DNA of 64,000 nt from Volutella citrinella (GCA_034401135.1 JAWZSP010000003.1:2046001-2110000), one strand, 5' to 3'; counted from the stretch's first letter, positions 51,275 to 62,236 are shown. Numbers and translations: made by a program. Notes: generated by a model from the letters alone, not told the origin.

Positions 51275-51468
51275 AACAAGAGCGGCCACAGGCTAGGAGA
51301 CAAGCCAGAGCGACGTCTGTGACGCGAGGAGGGGCAGCAACGCAGCAGGTGGAGGAGGGGGAGGAGGGGCAAAACTAGCTCCGCAGCAGGCAGGGGTGGG
51401 GGGTGTGCCGGGAGAGGTTGGATCTAAGAGACTCAGAAAAGCATCGCCTGTTGCTGTCGCTGTCGCTG
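51275..51468 (+). repeat. dispersed repeat, copy 2
   Basis: Second copy of the element at 36179-36332, in the same orientation. It contains an extra ~40 bp between GGAGGAGGGG and TGTGCCGGGAGAGG. Flanking sequence on both sides is unrelated to copy 1. Confidence 0.85.
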
Positions 51469-52315
51469 TTCCGGGTGGCAGGGGAGCGTAGATGGGGAGG
51501 GGGGTGCGGCTGCGAGTGGGATCAGATGGATGGATGCTTGGGCTTAGTGCTTCGGCGCTTCGCATCCCGGCCAGCTCTGCTACACTATTTACTGCTACAA
51601 CGGACACGACGAGTGATGGGCGCAATGAAAAAAAATATCGACGACGGTGCAGGCATCTGTTGATGCTAGCTGGTGGCTAGTCTCGCGCGGGATGAGGCGA
51701 CAGACACGACCACCACCAGTCAATGTGTATCAAGCCCAGAGCGAGTGGATTCAGTCAGTCACAGCAATTGTATTACCATTACACCACTTATGCTCTGATA
51801 TCAACATCCCCATTTATCAGCAAAGGCCGGGTGGTCAGTAGCAAAGTGCAAAACCCCCTCCATCATCATTACCTTAGCACTGATTGTAATATGTTCTGAT
51901 ACACCCCCCGCCGCTGCTAACCAACTGCGGGAAATCGCCATGCAGCCTACCGAACCTCCCGCGCCGCCACCGCCGCCCGACACCGAAGCACGGCGAGCAG
52001 GTTGGTTTGATGCAGGCATTTCACGGTGAATGGATCGACGGCGAACACGACCAAAGCACCCAAAAACCAATGGCCGCGCCTCGTGTCATGAACCATTCCC
52101 CCCCTTACTACTCCGAAATCGTCCTGACGCCTGCGCACAGCCTGGCCTGGGATCCCGCCTGATCCGCTTGACATACCATGCATCTCTGGCCATATCGAAA
52201 AAGACCACCCTGGTGGACTGACCAAGATTGACACGGCAGAGCAAGGGGAGGGGGGGAGCTACCTCTTTCTGCTATGGCGGGCCCACCTGTCGTCCAGGTA
52301 CCATCTCGCCCATGG

Positions 52316-52343
52316 CCTCACCTCACCTCACCTCGCCTCACCT
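52316..52343 (+). repeat. CCTCA tandem repeat
   Basis: About five CCTCA/CCTCG units. Confidence 0.65.
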
Positions 52344-53834
52344 TGGGTCGCCTCGCCGCATGGGAATGAGTCAAGCTCAAGAACCCTGTAGGGCAGTTCG
52401 TAGTAATTGGGTGGCGCCGGCGACGTCTCCTGGCAACCCGAGATATCAGGGCGTCTGTCATGACCTTGCGCATCATCATTCATCATGCCTGATAAACCGC
52501 CTGAGACTTGACGGCCGTCCCTGCAATGGGTTATGATCAGATTGCTTGCTCCGCGCCATGAACCCCAAACGCGCGGCCAGGCTAGACATGGATTTCCATC
52601 ATCGCCATCGTCCGAGGAACCTCGCCATTGTGTGTTGCTCCAGGAACTCGCCGACCAGCCAATCTGAATAAATCCCATGGCCGGGCTGGCGCCTGCCTCC
52701 ATGGATCAATTCCCAGCTCCCCTTGCCGCCTCATGCGTCGGGAGATCTCACATCTCATCTCGTACGGGATCCAGCTCCGCCGTTCCATGTCCGGCCAGCG
52801 GACCGGCCAGGGTGCTGACTGGAACTGTGGTGTAGGTCGCGGGCTTTCTCATGTCCGTGGCGGCTGGTGCCATGTGCCCGTCTCGGACTCATGGGGCAGT
52901 CGCACCTCCCTCAACAAAGCCCATCTCACCCACTGCCGCCTGCACGCTCAACCTCGCGGACCGCCCATCGCTTCCATTTATTCTTGCTCTGCTTTCCCAC
53001 CCCAGACATCGAGGTATTTTTTTTCGTCTCTATTCTCTTATTACCGCATTTTCTCCCTCGCAATCAATTCTCTTGCTGTTTCACTTACGTTTGCCCCCCT
53101 CACTTACACGGCCCAGCAACGCACAGCGCAACCTCGCTAGTACAATCTTTGCAGGTCCGCCCGCGCGAGAGGCCTGTGGCTAAGCCCCTCAGAGATAGTC
53201 CGGCGCGCCTCACCTCAGCTTTCCCCTCCTCGGCGTTTGCGTCTTTTTCTTTTTACACAGAGGGGGGAGGGAGCGGGCTGGAGCGGGGCACCACCGCCTG
53301 GGGAGGGGGGTGCAATTGGAGAAAAAGGGCCGCGAGCCCGCCAAGCCTAAAACCACCGTGATGGCCTTGATGGGTAATGATGGCTAACGGTAGCTTGAGC
53401 GCAGCTGTTAATTAGCCCGTTTGGAGAAGCAGTTTCTGGCTAATTAATTCCTCGTACCAGGAGAAGTCAAACGTGGTACCCTCGCCCAATCGTTGGGGCG
53501 GGCGGAATTAGGGATTGGAATTCTCTGTAGGATGGCTTCCCGCGCAATCAAGAGCGGTGGCGCGGCCTTGGATGCTCAACAGGTGCGGTCTGCGGGCTGC
53601 TTCCCGCCTTGCCAACAATTCGCGGGCCTCTGTCGAAGCGCCCGTCGGCCACGGGCTCCCATGCATCGCCTGTATTCGCAAGATTGGCTGCCATCTCGCC
53701 CCAGTTAGCCCGATGGGCCCTGATGCAAGATCTCCTGTTGACGAAACGGCCAAGCCTGTCGCTTCGCGCGCGTCTATCTGGCGGGGCCTGGTCCGGCTCA
53801 CCGACCCCAGGCCCTCACAACAAGCGGGCTTGCT

Positions 53835-53869
53835 CATGTCATGTCATGTCATGTGCTGTGCTGTGCTGT
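53835..53869 (+). repeat. compound pentanucleotide repeat (CATGT)4(GCTGT)3
   Basis: Perfect CATGT units change directly into perfect GCTGT units, so one repeat seems to have mutated from the other. Confidence 0.85.
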
Positions 53870-55597
53870 GCTACGTAGCGGCCTTGTGCGGCCGCGGTTT
53901 GAAGCAACGCCCCTCCATCACAGCCAGGTTTGTTGGGTATTACCATTGCAGTCTAGTGGCCGGTTTACACACATGCGCCATTCGGGCCGGAGCGAATGCT
54001 CGCCTGCTTCGATCCGAGTTCCCCTGTGTTTGAACCTTGAAGTCATTAATTATTCAACTATCCATAAGCATGTATGCACCTCTTTGGACTCGGACCGTTT
54101 CTCTTCTCCCGTTGTTGGCGATGGCCTCATGTCCCCTGTCACCGACGACTTCACCTTAGCGCCCCACTCCAGTCTGCTTACTCACCCGTGCGTGGCCTGA
54201 ATGGCAGCCGGGCTTGTCCTCAACCTGTCGTTTCCCGCCGACGCCATGCGCAGAGCCTCAGGCGTCAAGGGTCGTCGTGTAAGTCGTCTTGCTTAGGCAC
54301 TCTCCACGTAATATTCGCTCTCTGCAGACAGCTGCCTTCATTGTTTCATTCATCAGCTCGTGGCCCCCCCGCCCGCCAGGCCTCCCATCCGAGGATTATT
54401 CGTTCACACGCCCCCGTCCATGCCGGAACCTATAACGTAACCCAACGTAGCGCAGCGTGCATCTCATTTGTCGTCGACAGCGACTGTCCACGGAAACGGT
54501 GTCACAGGCCGGGACGGACTTGCATCTCCACACTAGCCCGGGCGCGGAAGACAAAGTCCCCCGGATTTGCCTGACATCATGAAGCAGGCGGTGCCCGTTT
54601 TAGACTCTGTCAGAGGTCTGCCTGCCTGAATAGCCTCACCAGATCCCTGTCCAGCGGCCCCGAAACAGCCCGTCGACGCCGCCCCCATTGCATCCCACGG
54701 TAACCGCTCGGCTACCGTGGCAGCGCCGCCCCGGATCTGCTCCACTCGCCGGAGCATCACGGGTCACGGGTTTGGATCGGCTCAAGCCTCGCCCTATGAG
54801 GCCCGTCGCCCTCCACCAGATTTCCCTAAAAGGGTCCCGACCCGTCTCCATCGCCCCGGCCTCTTGGATTCTCGGGTTCCTGGACGCCCTGGGACGGCCT
54901 TCAGCCTCCTCCACTCGTCCTTCCCCAGCTTCCTCAGCCTCCTTGGCTGTTGCCCCTCGCCCGGGCTCACCCGTCCCCGGCGCGCATCGGGATCCCCAGG
55001 AACCACATGGCCCACCAGCTCGGCTCTTGTCCGATCTCTTCTGGCTCTCTCCAGCTTCACCCCCCTCGCCCGTCTCGCCCGTCACTCCCGCGGCAAACCC
55101 CATGCACAATCGTGGACCTCCTGCGTCCGTGCCGCCTAGTCGCCGCCCAAGAGCCAAGAGCCGTCGTAGATTCGAACCCTAGCACCGCCGGCTCATGTCC
55201 ATGGTGTCGCGCATCCCCTCCCTTCACCCCCCCTCGACACTTGGACACGACCCGGCCATCCGGCTCCACACGCCCTGCCTTGCCGCGTGCCTCAAGCGAC
55301 CGAACCACACTCTGACATTGGCTGCGTCGGGAGCAGTGGCTCCCTCTCTCGGTATCATGGAGGCTTGTCCCAGCACAAAGTCGTACTTCCACCCGATGCG
55401 GTTGGCTGGCACCCATGGCTTCAACGCCATCGTGGGGAACTGCACGTCCATGTGCGTATATGTAGTAACAATTTGGCGTAACCCCCGTTGCGCCGTAGGC
55501 TGTCTCATGACGGGCCCCGACCCTCCAATAGTCACCTCACCGCCCGCAATGCTGTTGTGTTCCTGGCCGTCTCTCAGATGGTCTCGTGTTCACTCCT

Positions 55598-57007
55598 TTA
55601 CACGAAGACGCTGACCCCGGCTGTCCAGTCTTGACCTTGGTCCACCGCCCGGAACTCGACCGCTCCATCTGGAAAGTACCCGGCCTCTTGCCAGGCCTTC
55701 ATCGTCGCTCCATCATAAGGCCCCTGCGTAGCACCCCCGTCGCGCCCATCTGCCCACCGGAACTCCCACGTCGTCCCAGGCTTCACCGCATCCTTCTCCT
55801 CGTCCTTTGCAGGTGCTGCTTCCGGTTCAACCCATTCCTCCCCGGTCTCTTTGCGGTATTCCCGGACGAGCAGCTCTCGCTCTTGGTCGTAAATGTCTTC
55901 ATGGTCCCGGCTCAGCAGCTTGTCCGCGGCATCTGTGATGGCGTCGATCGCCTCCTTGATGCGTAGTTGCTCCGCGTCCCCAGTGAGGCCTGCATTGTCG
56001 TCCACCTCCATATCCTCGGCATCCTTGTTCATCTTCTTGAGCTTCCACTTGGGCACCTTCTTCGCCTTTGGCTGCTTTTTGGCCAGACGGGCCAGTGCTT
56101 CCAATGGTGTCTCCGCTCTCTCTAGCCGCACGATGAGCCTCTTGAGAAGCTCCGACACGAGTACCTCATCATCCTCCATGCGCGTCTTGCGCGCCTCGGC
56201 TTGGCGCTTCTCATGTGCTGCCGCCGCCTTCTTCATCTCCTTCTTGCTAAGTCCCTCTAACCAGTTATCGTGAACCGCGTCAGGATCCCCAGCTTTGCGC
56301 ACATAGGTTCCGTCTTGGTCGAATCGACCATCGGCCATCTCCTCTCTTAGATTGAAGGCTTCAACTTTGGGGGCATTTCTCTTGAGACCTCCAGCCCCCA
56401 CTTCCTCATCCACGCCCTCCTCCTCGATGGCAAGGCCAACATCCTCCTCCTCGTCGCTGCTCTCCCGATCGTCCAATCGAATTTGACCACCTGTGCGGCT
56501 ACTGTCGACTTGACCAAGGATCTGGTCAGCGTCGAGGAACTTGACGTCCTTCTTTTTGCGCCCCGACTTCTCAAACTCGGTTGGGTCTTGTTCGTCCTCG
56601 TCCTTGTCTTTGGTGTCGTCGTCGGCAGCAAACATATCGTCGTCATCGTCATCAGCTGCCGTGGTCGCCGCGGATTTCTCCTTAGTTTTGGCACTGTAGT
56701 TGTCCAATTGATCCAAAATATTGACATCGCCTTTTGGGCGGCTCTCTGCACGCGCATTGAATGTTTCGTTGTCCGAGTCGCTATCGTAGCCGTCGAGATT
56801 TACGGCGCCTCGTTTCGTTGCCCTGCCGCCACCAATTACATCGGCATCGAGCACTGCATCCTCCTCGCGGGCGTCTGGGGCGAGTTTGGACGGGTTCCGG
56901 ACATCAAACCTGACTCTCTTGGGATCCGTCTCGTCGTCGTTGTGGTGAGTCCGCGCAAAGTTTTCGCCAGCTCGCTTGGGCCGCGCCGCCGAATACCGTG
57001 AAGACAT
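55598..57007 (-). CDS. lin1: LIN1/CD2BP2-like GYF-domain protein of the U5 snRNP
   Basis: A single exon encodes 469 aa. The N-terminus has the family signature KRVRFDVRNPSKLAPDAREEDAVLDAD-type region and GRATKRGAVNLDGYDSDSD. The middle is highly acidic. NLREEMADGRFDQDGTYVRK and DNWLEGLSKKEMKKA are typical of LIN1/CD2BP2. The C-terminal GYF domain is TWEFRWADGRDG...GPYDGATMKAWQEAGYF. The family binds Prp6/Dib1-type U5 components and leaves before tri-snRNP activation (established). The gene is head-to-head with UFD1, with 487 bp between the start codons. Confidence 0.94.
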   Translation of the reverse strand: MSSRYSAARPKRAGENFARTHHNDDETDPKRVRFDVRNPSKLAPDAREEDAVLDADVIGGGRATKRGAVNLDGYDSDSDNETFNARAESRPKGDVNILDQLDNYSAKTKEKSAATTAADDDDDDMFAADDDTKDKDEDEQDPTEFEKSGRKKKDVKFLDADQILGQVDSSRTGGQIRLDDRESSDEEEDVGLAIEEEGVDEEVGAGGLKRNAPKVEAFNLREEMADGRFDQDGTYVRKAGDPDAVHDNWLEGLSKKEMKKAAAAHEKRQAEARKTRMEDDEVLVSELLKRLIVRLERAETPLEALARLAKKQPKAKKVPKWKLKKMNKDAEDMEVDDNAGLTGDAEQLRIKEAIDAITDAADKLLSRDHEDIYDQERELLVREYRKETGEEWVEPEAAPAKDEEKDAVKPGTTWEFRWADGRDGGATQGPYDGATMKAWQEAGYFPDGAVEFRAVDQGQDWTAGVSVFV

Positions 57008-57494
57008 GTCTGAGCAGCGTTTGAAGGAATAGGAAGTGCAACACGAAGATTATGTAGAGCGCCTTCGCAATAGAGTGATGCTGAAAAGCCCTGGCGCAAA
57101 CAAAGTGGATGCAAGAGCTAGGTTTGCATGGACCCTCTCAAGCTTCACTTAGCGGCGAGGGGCGCTACGCCGCTTGTGGCGCTCTGGCAGTACCTTTAGG
57201 CGACAACTCGCCAAAACTGCGTCATCCCAGAGCTGCCTCTGGCCCTCTGTGCCCCACCACCTCCCATCAGACCTCTCTCCTCCTACCTAGACAACGTCCC
57301 ATCTACACTTGAGCTCGCCACAACCCCCTCTATCCTGTCCGCCGCCCTCCACCGAGCTCGAAAGCAGGTCATAGAAACTGCTTCCGGAACAGTAGCCATA
57401 GCTCGCATTGTGCAAAGGCCCTACCTATCGAGTCTGACTGTCACCGCGATTACGCCAACACATCCGCTGCCAGCCTCACCCATCACATCTCGCC
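57008..57494. promoter_or_regulatory. shared promoter region of LIN1 (-) and UFD1 (+)
   Basis: This 487-bp divergent spacer becomes CT-rich toward UFD1. No TATA box was seen. Confidence 0.45.
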
Positions 57495-58751
57495 ATGGTA
57501 TGAGGCCTCGTCACCCCCATCATGGCATAGTATGCTCTCAATATCTAACCAAACATCACAGTATTCGGGATACGGTGGCGGGTTCGACCCGTCCAACTCG
57601 GACCGTCTCCACAACATGGCTCGCCACGGCCGCCGACCGATCGTCCAGCGGTTCGATGAATACTACCGATGCTATCCTATCATCATGGCACCTGGTTCAG
57701 CAAGGCCGGAGCTCAACTATGGCTCCAAGATCATCCTTCCGCCTTCCGCTCTGGATAAGGTCTCCAAGCTTCATGTTCAGTGGCCGCTATTGATGGAAAT
57801 GATCAACGGCGAGAAGGGCAAGCACTCCCACGCCGGTGTTTTGGAGTTTATCGCCGAGGAGGGACGCGCATACATCCCTCAGTGGGTGTGTATTCCGCTA
57901 TTCAGCCGTAAATTATGAGAAAATCTAACAGGTCACAGATGATGGAGACCCTGGGTATGGATGTCGGCGACATGATTCAAATCCGAACCACCTCGTTGGA
58001 ACTGGCAAAGCTAGTCAAGCTGCAGCCCCAGTCCGTCAACTTTCTCGACATTAGTGATCCGAAGGCTGTTCTGGAGAAAGCGTTCCGCAACTTTGCAACC
58101 CTAACCAAGGGTGATGTATTCAACTTCGAGTACAACGACGAGGTCTATGAGGTTGCTGTCTTGGATGTGAAACCGGAGACAGAGAAGATGGGCGTCAGCA
58201 TGATTGAGACCGATGTGTCTGTCGATTTCGCACCCCCCGTGGGTTACGTTGAACCGGAACGAAAGAGCGGCACAAGCACACCGCGGAGCACTCGCGGCGG
58301 TGTTCCCGCCAGCGGCGTCCTGCATAGCCAGGGTACTATGGCTCAGTCCATCAACTATGGCTCCATCGCGCCTTCGGTTACAAGTAACGTCACCAACTTC
58401 TTGGGAGAGGGCCAGCGGTTGGCCAAGAAGGGCAGCAAAGCACCAACGCCAAAGCCCGCTACCCCAGTTCCCGTGGACCCATCTGGCGTTCCCAAGAAGC
58501 AAACAGGTGCACCAGCTCCCCTGCGGCTCCCCCCTAATAAGCTCTTCCTCGGCTATGAGATCAAGCCGGTCAAGACAGAGGAGGACGAGGAGAAGGAGAA
58601 GGAGAATGCCAACCAGCCACACTTTGCAGGACAGGGCCAGACACTTCGCGGTGCAGTGAAGCGGAAAGGAGAAGGAGACGACAAGACCAAGGCATCAGGG
58701 AAGAAGACACCGAGCGAGGGCAACCGTTTGGATGGCCGAAAGCCACGATAG
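57495..58751 (+). CDS. ufd1: Ufd1, Cdc48 cofactor
   Basis: Three exons (57495-57497, 57562-57885, 57939-58751) give 379 aa. Exon 1 is the ATG alone, directly followed by a GTATGA donor, giving M-YSGYGGGFD. The double-psi barrel region follows: YYRCYPIIMAPG, NYGSKIILPPSALDKVSKLHVQWPLLMEM, then YIPQW-MMETLGMDVGDMIQI and KLQPQSVNFLDISDPKAVLEKAFRNFATLTKGD. This core is nearly invariant in the family. The Pro/Ser-rich tail contains FLGEGQRLAKKG and NKLFLGYEIKPV, the short motifs that bind Cdc48/Npl4. Ufd1-Npl4 recruits Cdc48 to ubiquitinated substrates in ERAD and chromatin turnover. The ATG-only exon fixes the start. Confidence 0.95.
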
Positions 58752-59537
58752 GTACAGATTACGATCCTGGGTTTGATTGGCGTTCAGGTTGAACTGGAGC
58801 TTGGTAGGTATTCGTGGCTTATGGGCTAGTCATTTGGGCACCTAGCTAGCATCTTCTCGAATCTCAAGTTGCTCCGTACAAATCTGTCCGCCTTCATCGC
58901 TGTGAATGAAACAATCCCGCCTTGTAGCCCACAGTTAAGATACCTGAGTCCCAAGACACTTCAACGATGCTGCCATGAGACGGTAAACAGGCCGACCCCC
59001 CAAACTTCATCAGATCGGATACTTGTGATCATATGGTTTGCATTACTTACCCTGGATGACGGCGAAAGAACAGCGACATTTTTTTCTTTCCTTGTCTCCC
59101 CTGGTCTTTCCTGTCCTGTTGCAAAACATCACAGAGAAGGCACGCGTAGCTGGAAGAAAATTGTGCAAAACGATGAAGTTTGTGTCATTTTCCATCTGCT
59201 TGTTGCTGATAGTTGGACGACTTCTAGTCTAACGGACGCCTCCCACTGTCATAGCTAGTTGCCTCAAACGGGGCGTGAGTTTCAAAGCCCGTATCTGTCG
59301 CAATCTCCCATTCCTTCAAACGAATAAAATCCACCGGGTATCATCATAACTTTAGCAAAAGACGGATCGCTATTCAGTCGGTGCATGGTGTTGTGCACCG
59401 TTGGTATCCACCAAGCGAGACCAGGCGCCAGCATGAATGCAGCTCTGGTGTGTGGCGATATTTCGGCTTCAGACTGGTCAGCCACGAAATAAAGAATACC
59501 TGGAGAGTAATAGCGTCACGAACCTCTTTCAGAAGCC
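58752..59537. other. intergenic UFD1 / Trp-domain cluster (convergent)
   Basis: About 790 bp. A minus frame at 59282-59485 (with AWWIPTVHNTMHRL) is weakly reminiscent of the Trp-domain first exons but lacks their features, and is not called. Confidence 0.45.
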
Positions 59538-60030
59538 CTAAGTCTCGGACTTGATAGCATCCTCCTGCTCCATCTTCATCTTCTTGATGAAGGGGCTCTC
59601 GACCTCGAAGCGGTCCTCGTCGTCCATGTCTTCCTCGGCCTCCTCCTTCGCGATCTGAGCCTTGGACTTCTTGGCGGAGCCCTTCCCGTCGGCGCGACGC
59701 TTCTTGGGGGTAACCTTTGCGGCATCAGGAGCAGGACTCCCATTAAGGGCTCCTGCACCGTGGCGTTGCTTGAAGTCGGCCACGATGACCTTGGAATAGC
59801 GCTGGCTGTGAGCCTGTTAGTTACGACGGGTGCCTCATCACACCAGTGAATTGAGGAGAGATGGCTCACGTAATGGCCTCCTTGGTGAAGCTGTACCCAA
59901 GGTTCTCCATGGTGGAAACAACCTTGGCCCAGTTGTGAGTTGGGCGGGTAGTCTCTTGGCCGCTCATGATGATGGCCATGCAGAGATCACGCTCAGCGTT
60001 GCCATCCCATTTCTTCTGAAAGACAGGCAT
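59538..60030 (-). CDS. Trp-domain (Myb/SANT-like) small basic protein, cluster member A
   Basis: Two exons (59870-60030, 59538-59805) give 142 aa. Exon 1 encodes MPVFQKKWDGNAERDLCMAI, then NWAKVVSTMENLGYSFTKEAI. This fits the cluster pattern W-[DN]-x(6-8)-L...W-x-x-[IVM]...M/L-G-Y-x-[FT]-x-x-x-[AG]. Exon 2 begins T-QRYSKV at the same phase-2 junction used by members B and E. It continues with PKKRRADGKGSAKKSKAQ, a nuclear-type basic patch, and an acidic end. Residue spacing of the Trp positions resembles a Myb/SANT three-helix fold, and I recall similar short hypothetical proteins in hypocrealean fungi. DNA or chromatin binding is inference. Confidence 0.78.
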
Positions 60031-60853
60031 CTTTTCAGGATGTTTTGGGTACTGTGGTAATGTGGTGGTGTTTGGTGTTGGGGCTGGTTGGTTGTGGGAG
60101 GAGGTGACTGTTGTGTGTGAGGTAGGAGGCTGAGAAGGCAAAGGTGGGGGTTGTGAGTCCAGGAGCGCGCACGCTCGTATAGTCGGGAAATTTAAACTGC
60201 AGGGAAAGGTGATTTGTTTGCTTGGAAACACGTCGAACGTGCAATGTTGATGGGTCACTGCTGTGCCTTTCCTACGCCCGAGCAATATGGCGAAAGAAAT
60301 GGCAGATACGTTTTGGTTTTCTGATTCTAGAGCCAGGGGGGAGGATGGTATTAAATACCCAACACCTGGCAGCCGAGTCTTCTTTTCTGGTGAATAAAGG
60401 ACTTCTGGGTCTTCCTTGGGCGTGGATGAGCACTGGGTGTCAGGCTTGGCTACGAATTCTACATGGAAATCAGGCACAGCATAGATTTTGGGCCCGAAAA
60501 GTAAATCAACGATTATTTTCGGATGATGACCATCTCAAATCTGAATATCTCTGGTCAAGACCTGGCGAATCCGTGTAGCAAAGTTAAGGTCTTGACAGGT
60601 TCCCATGCTGTTCAGTTGGTGTAAAAGCAAATCGCCCTGTTTGGGGCCGTTCTCCCATCGCACATGTAAATGCGTCCATCTGTCATGCTTCGTCCGAACC
60701 CCAGTATACCATTCCTTCTCCCTTTTCGCTGCTAAATGCTTGCAAAGTCGGGGGTGCTTAGATCTCTCCAGTGGAGACGTAACCAGAGACGGGACTGGGC
60801 AGAGCAGTTTAATCAGCACTCCTTGAAGCTTTGATGTGTATCTGGCGATTGAC

Positions 60854-61341
60854 TTACGTGGCCTCCTTCTTGACTCGCTTCTTGGAGGGAGAGGGCGATG
60901 CAGCCTCCTCGTTATCCGAAAGCTCGCGCTTGAGGTTCTCCATCTCGTCATCAGAATCCATCTCGGTCTTGCCCTTCTTCTTTCCCCCAGCGGCGGCACG
61001 CTTTCGGGGAGTCGCCTTGGAAGGAGTAGACTTGGCACTAGTAGAAGCCTTTCCAGCAGCACCATCAATGGTGGAAGTGTCTCGAGCTCGGCGCAGCTTC
61101 TGCACGTGCTGGCTAGAGGGAGGTTAGCGAACTGTGTCGAAGGTCTATGGGAGATGATGAAAAAATCGGAAGACAAGATGAAAGGCAGAAAGAGGTACTT
61201 GATCCCATGGAAAGTGTAGTCATAGCCCATCTCATTCATCCTCTCCGTCACCATGGTGATCATGGCCTTGTTTGGATGAAGCATGTCAATGAAGGCCAGC
61301 AAAAGGGCTTCATGAGCTGCGGCATCCCAGCGGCGAGACAT
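60854..61341 (-). CDS. Trp-domain small basic protein, cluster member B
   Basis: Two exons (61199-61341, 60854-61112) give 133 aa. Exon 1 encodes MSRRWDAAAHEALLLAFIDM and ends MGYDYTFHGI with phase-2 donor AA|GTACCT. Exon 2 starts C|CAG CAC, giving N-QHVQKLRRARD. It continues with Ser/Thr/Ala/Lys-rich sequence (TPRKRAAAGGKKKGK) and ends ...KKRVKKEAT. The stop codon lies inside a perfect donor-like word (GAGGCCAC|GTAAGT), so a third exon is possible. Exon 2 is also the only visible in-frame partner of the two orphan first exons C and D upstream. Role is probably nuclear (basic patches), by inference. Confidence 0.78.
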
Positions 61342-61562
61342 GGCGAACAGTAGAGCGGTCTGGGTGGGTAGATGGAAGTGACGATGTGACACTGCAGTGT
61401 TTTGGGAATGGGGAGTGTCTGGGAGAGAGAGAGGAGAGGCGGGGGCGTAGTTGTTATTTGTTGTTTGGGGAGGGGGCGGGGTGAAGTACGGGCGCGGGTG
61501 TGTGCGTGAATCAAGGGGATCTGAGGAAAAAGTGAAAGATAAGAGAGAGATGAGATTCTCAC

Positions 61563-61723
61563 CGGAGCGCGGACTCGGAAAAGTTGTACCCCATAATCTC
61601 CAGCTCCCCCATCATGGAGGCCCAGGCTTGGGGAGTGATGGTGACATGCCGGAACAGGCATATCAAGATATCCTCATGGACTTTGGGATCCCAAACTTGA
61701 ATTTGGCGACCGGGGCGAACCAT
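61563..61723 (-). CDS. Trp-domain first exon C (alternative first exon or orphan paralogue)
   Basis: ATG at 61723 opens MVRPGRQIQVWDPKVHEDIL, then WASMMGELEIMGYNFSESAL, and ends CTC CG|GTGAGA, a phase-2 donor at the family position. It is 161 nt long, the same as exon 1 of A. Local acceptors before B give an immediate stop or unrelated sequence. Joining to 61112 gives R-QHVQKLRRARD and a 139-aa protein. That restores the Arg found at this position in member E. The CT-rich region upstream could be its own promoter. Confidence 0.6.
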
Positions 61724-62063
61724 CTTGAGCTTGCACACTTGAGCAGCGTCTGGTGACTGAGGTAGATGAGGAAGGGCAGGAGAAAGAGGCTGGGAAAGAA
61801 TGTTGTGCAGTAATTCAAGTTCAAGAGCGTGTTTAGTGGTTGGTGGGATGAAAGCGTGCGGGTGGGATGGAAGAAGGAGCGGGAGAAGCAGAGTAGAGCA
61901 GAGGGGCAGCTGTGCTTTAATGGTCGTCTAGGTGATTTCTCTCACTTTCTCTACCACTGCCGGCCAAAATGACTGGGCAGCTGGTAGGAGATCACTCGCC
62001 AACGCAGGAACAAACACATCAAGCCAGCTGGCCAACTCAAGAACAAAACGAAACAGGGCTTAC

Positions 62064-62236
62064 CGAATCGCCTCCCAAGTAGTCTTGTACCCGCGGGAAT
62101 GCAGATACTGGACGATGCCATCGCGCAGCTCAGGGCTCAAGCCGGCCCGCGTGCTGGCCTGGTAAAACGCTATGCCCAGGTCCATGAGGAAATCGGGGCT
62201 GTCCCAAACAGTGGCGCTTCCAGGCTTGGGAGGCAT
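62064..62236 (-). CDS. Trp-domain first exon D (alternative first exon or orphan paralogue)
   Basis: ATG at 62236 opens MPPKPGSATVWDSPDFLMDL, then LRDGIVQYLHSRGYKTTWEAI. It ends ATT CG|GTAAGC, again phase 2 at the same codon. It is 173 nt long. No second exon with the family continuation lies between it and exon C. Joining to 61112 gives R-QHVQKLRRA and a 143-aa protein. An upstream in-frame ATG exists at 62407 but the family-like start is 62236. The Trp in the middle of the domain is replaced by Leu. Confidence 0.58.

Larger units (their letters stand above)
51469..55597. other. gene-poor region
   Basis: About 4.1 kb. Frames on both strands are GC-driven and mutually overlapping; none has a domain, plausible introns or consistent codon use. 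Simple repeats are annotated separately. It may contain regulatory or untranslated sequence only. Confidence 0.5.

Noticed and set aside
55160..55190. minus-strand GGTTCGAATC, B-box-like
   Set aside because: The flanking stem does not pair and no cloverleaf can be drawn.
59282..59485. possible sixth Trp-domain exon (AWWIPTVHNTMHRL)
   Set aside because: It lacks the G-Y motif and the phase-2 donor. The resemblance is limited to two aromatics.
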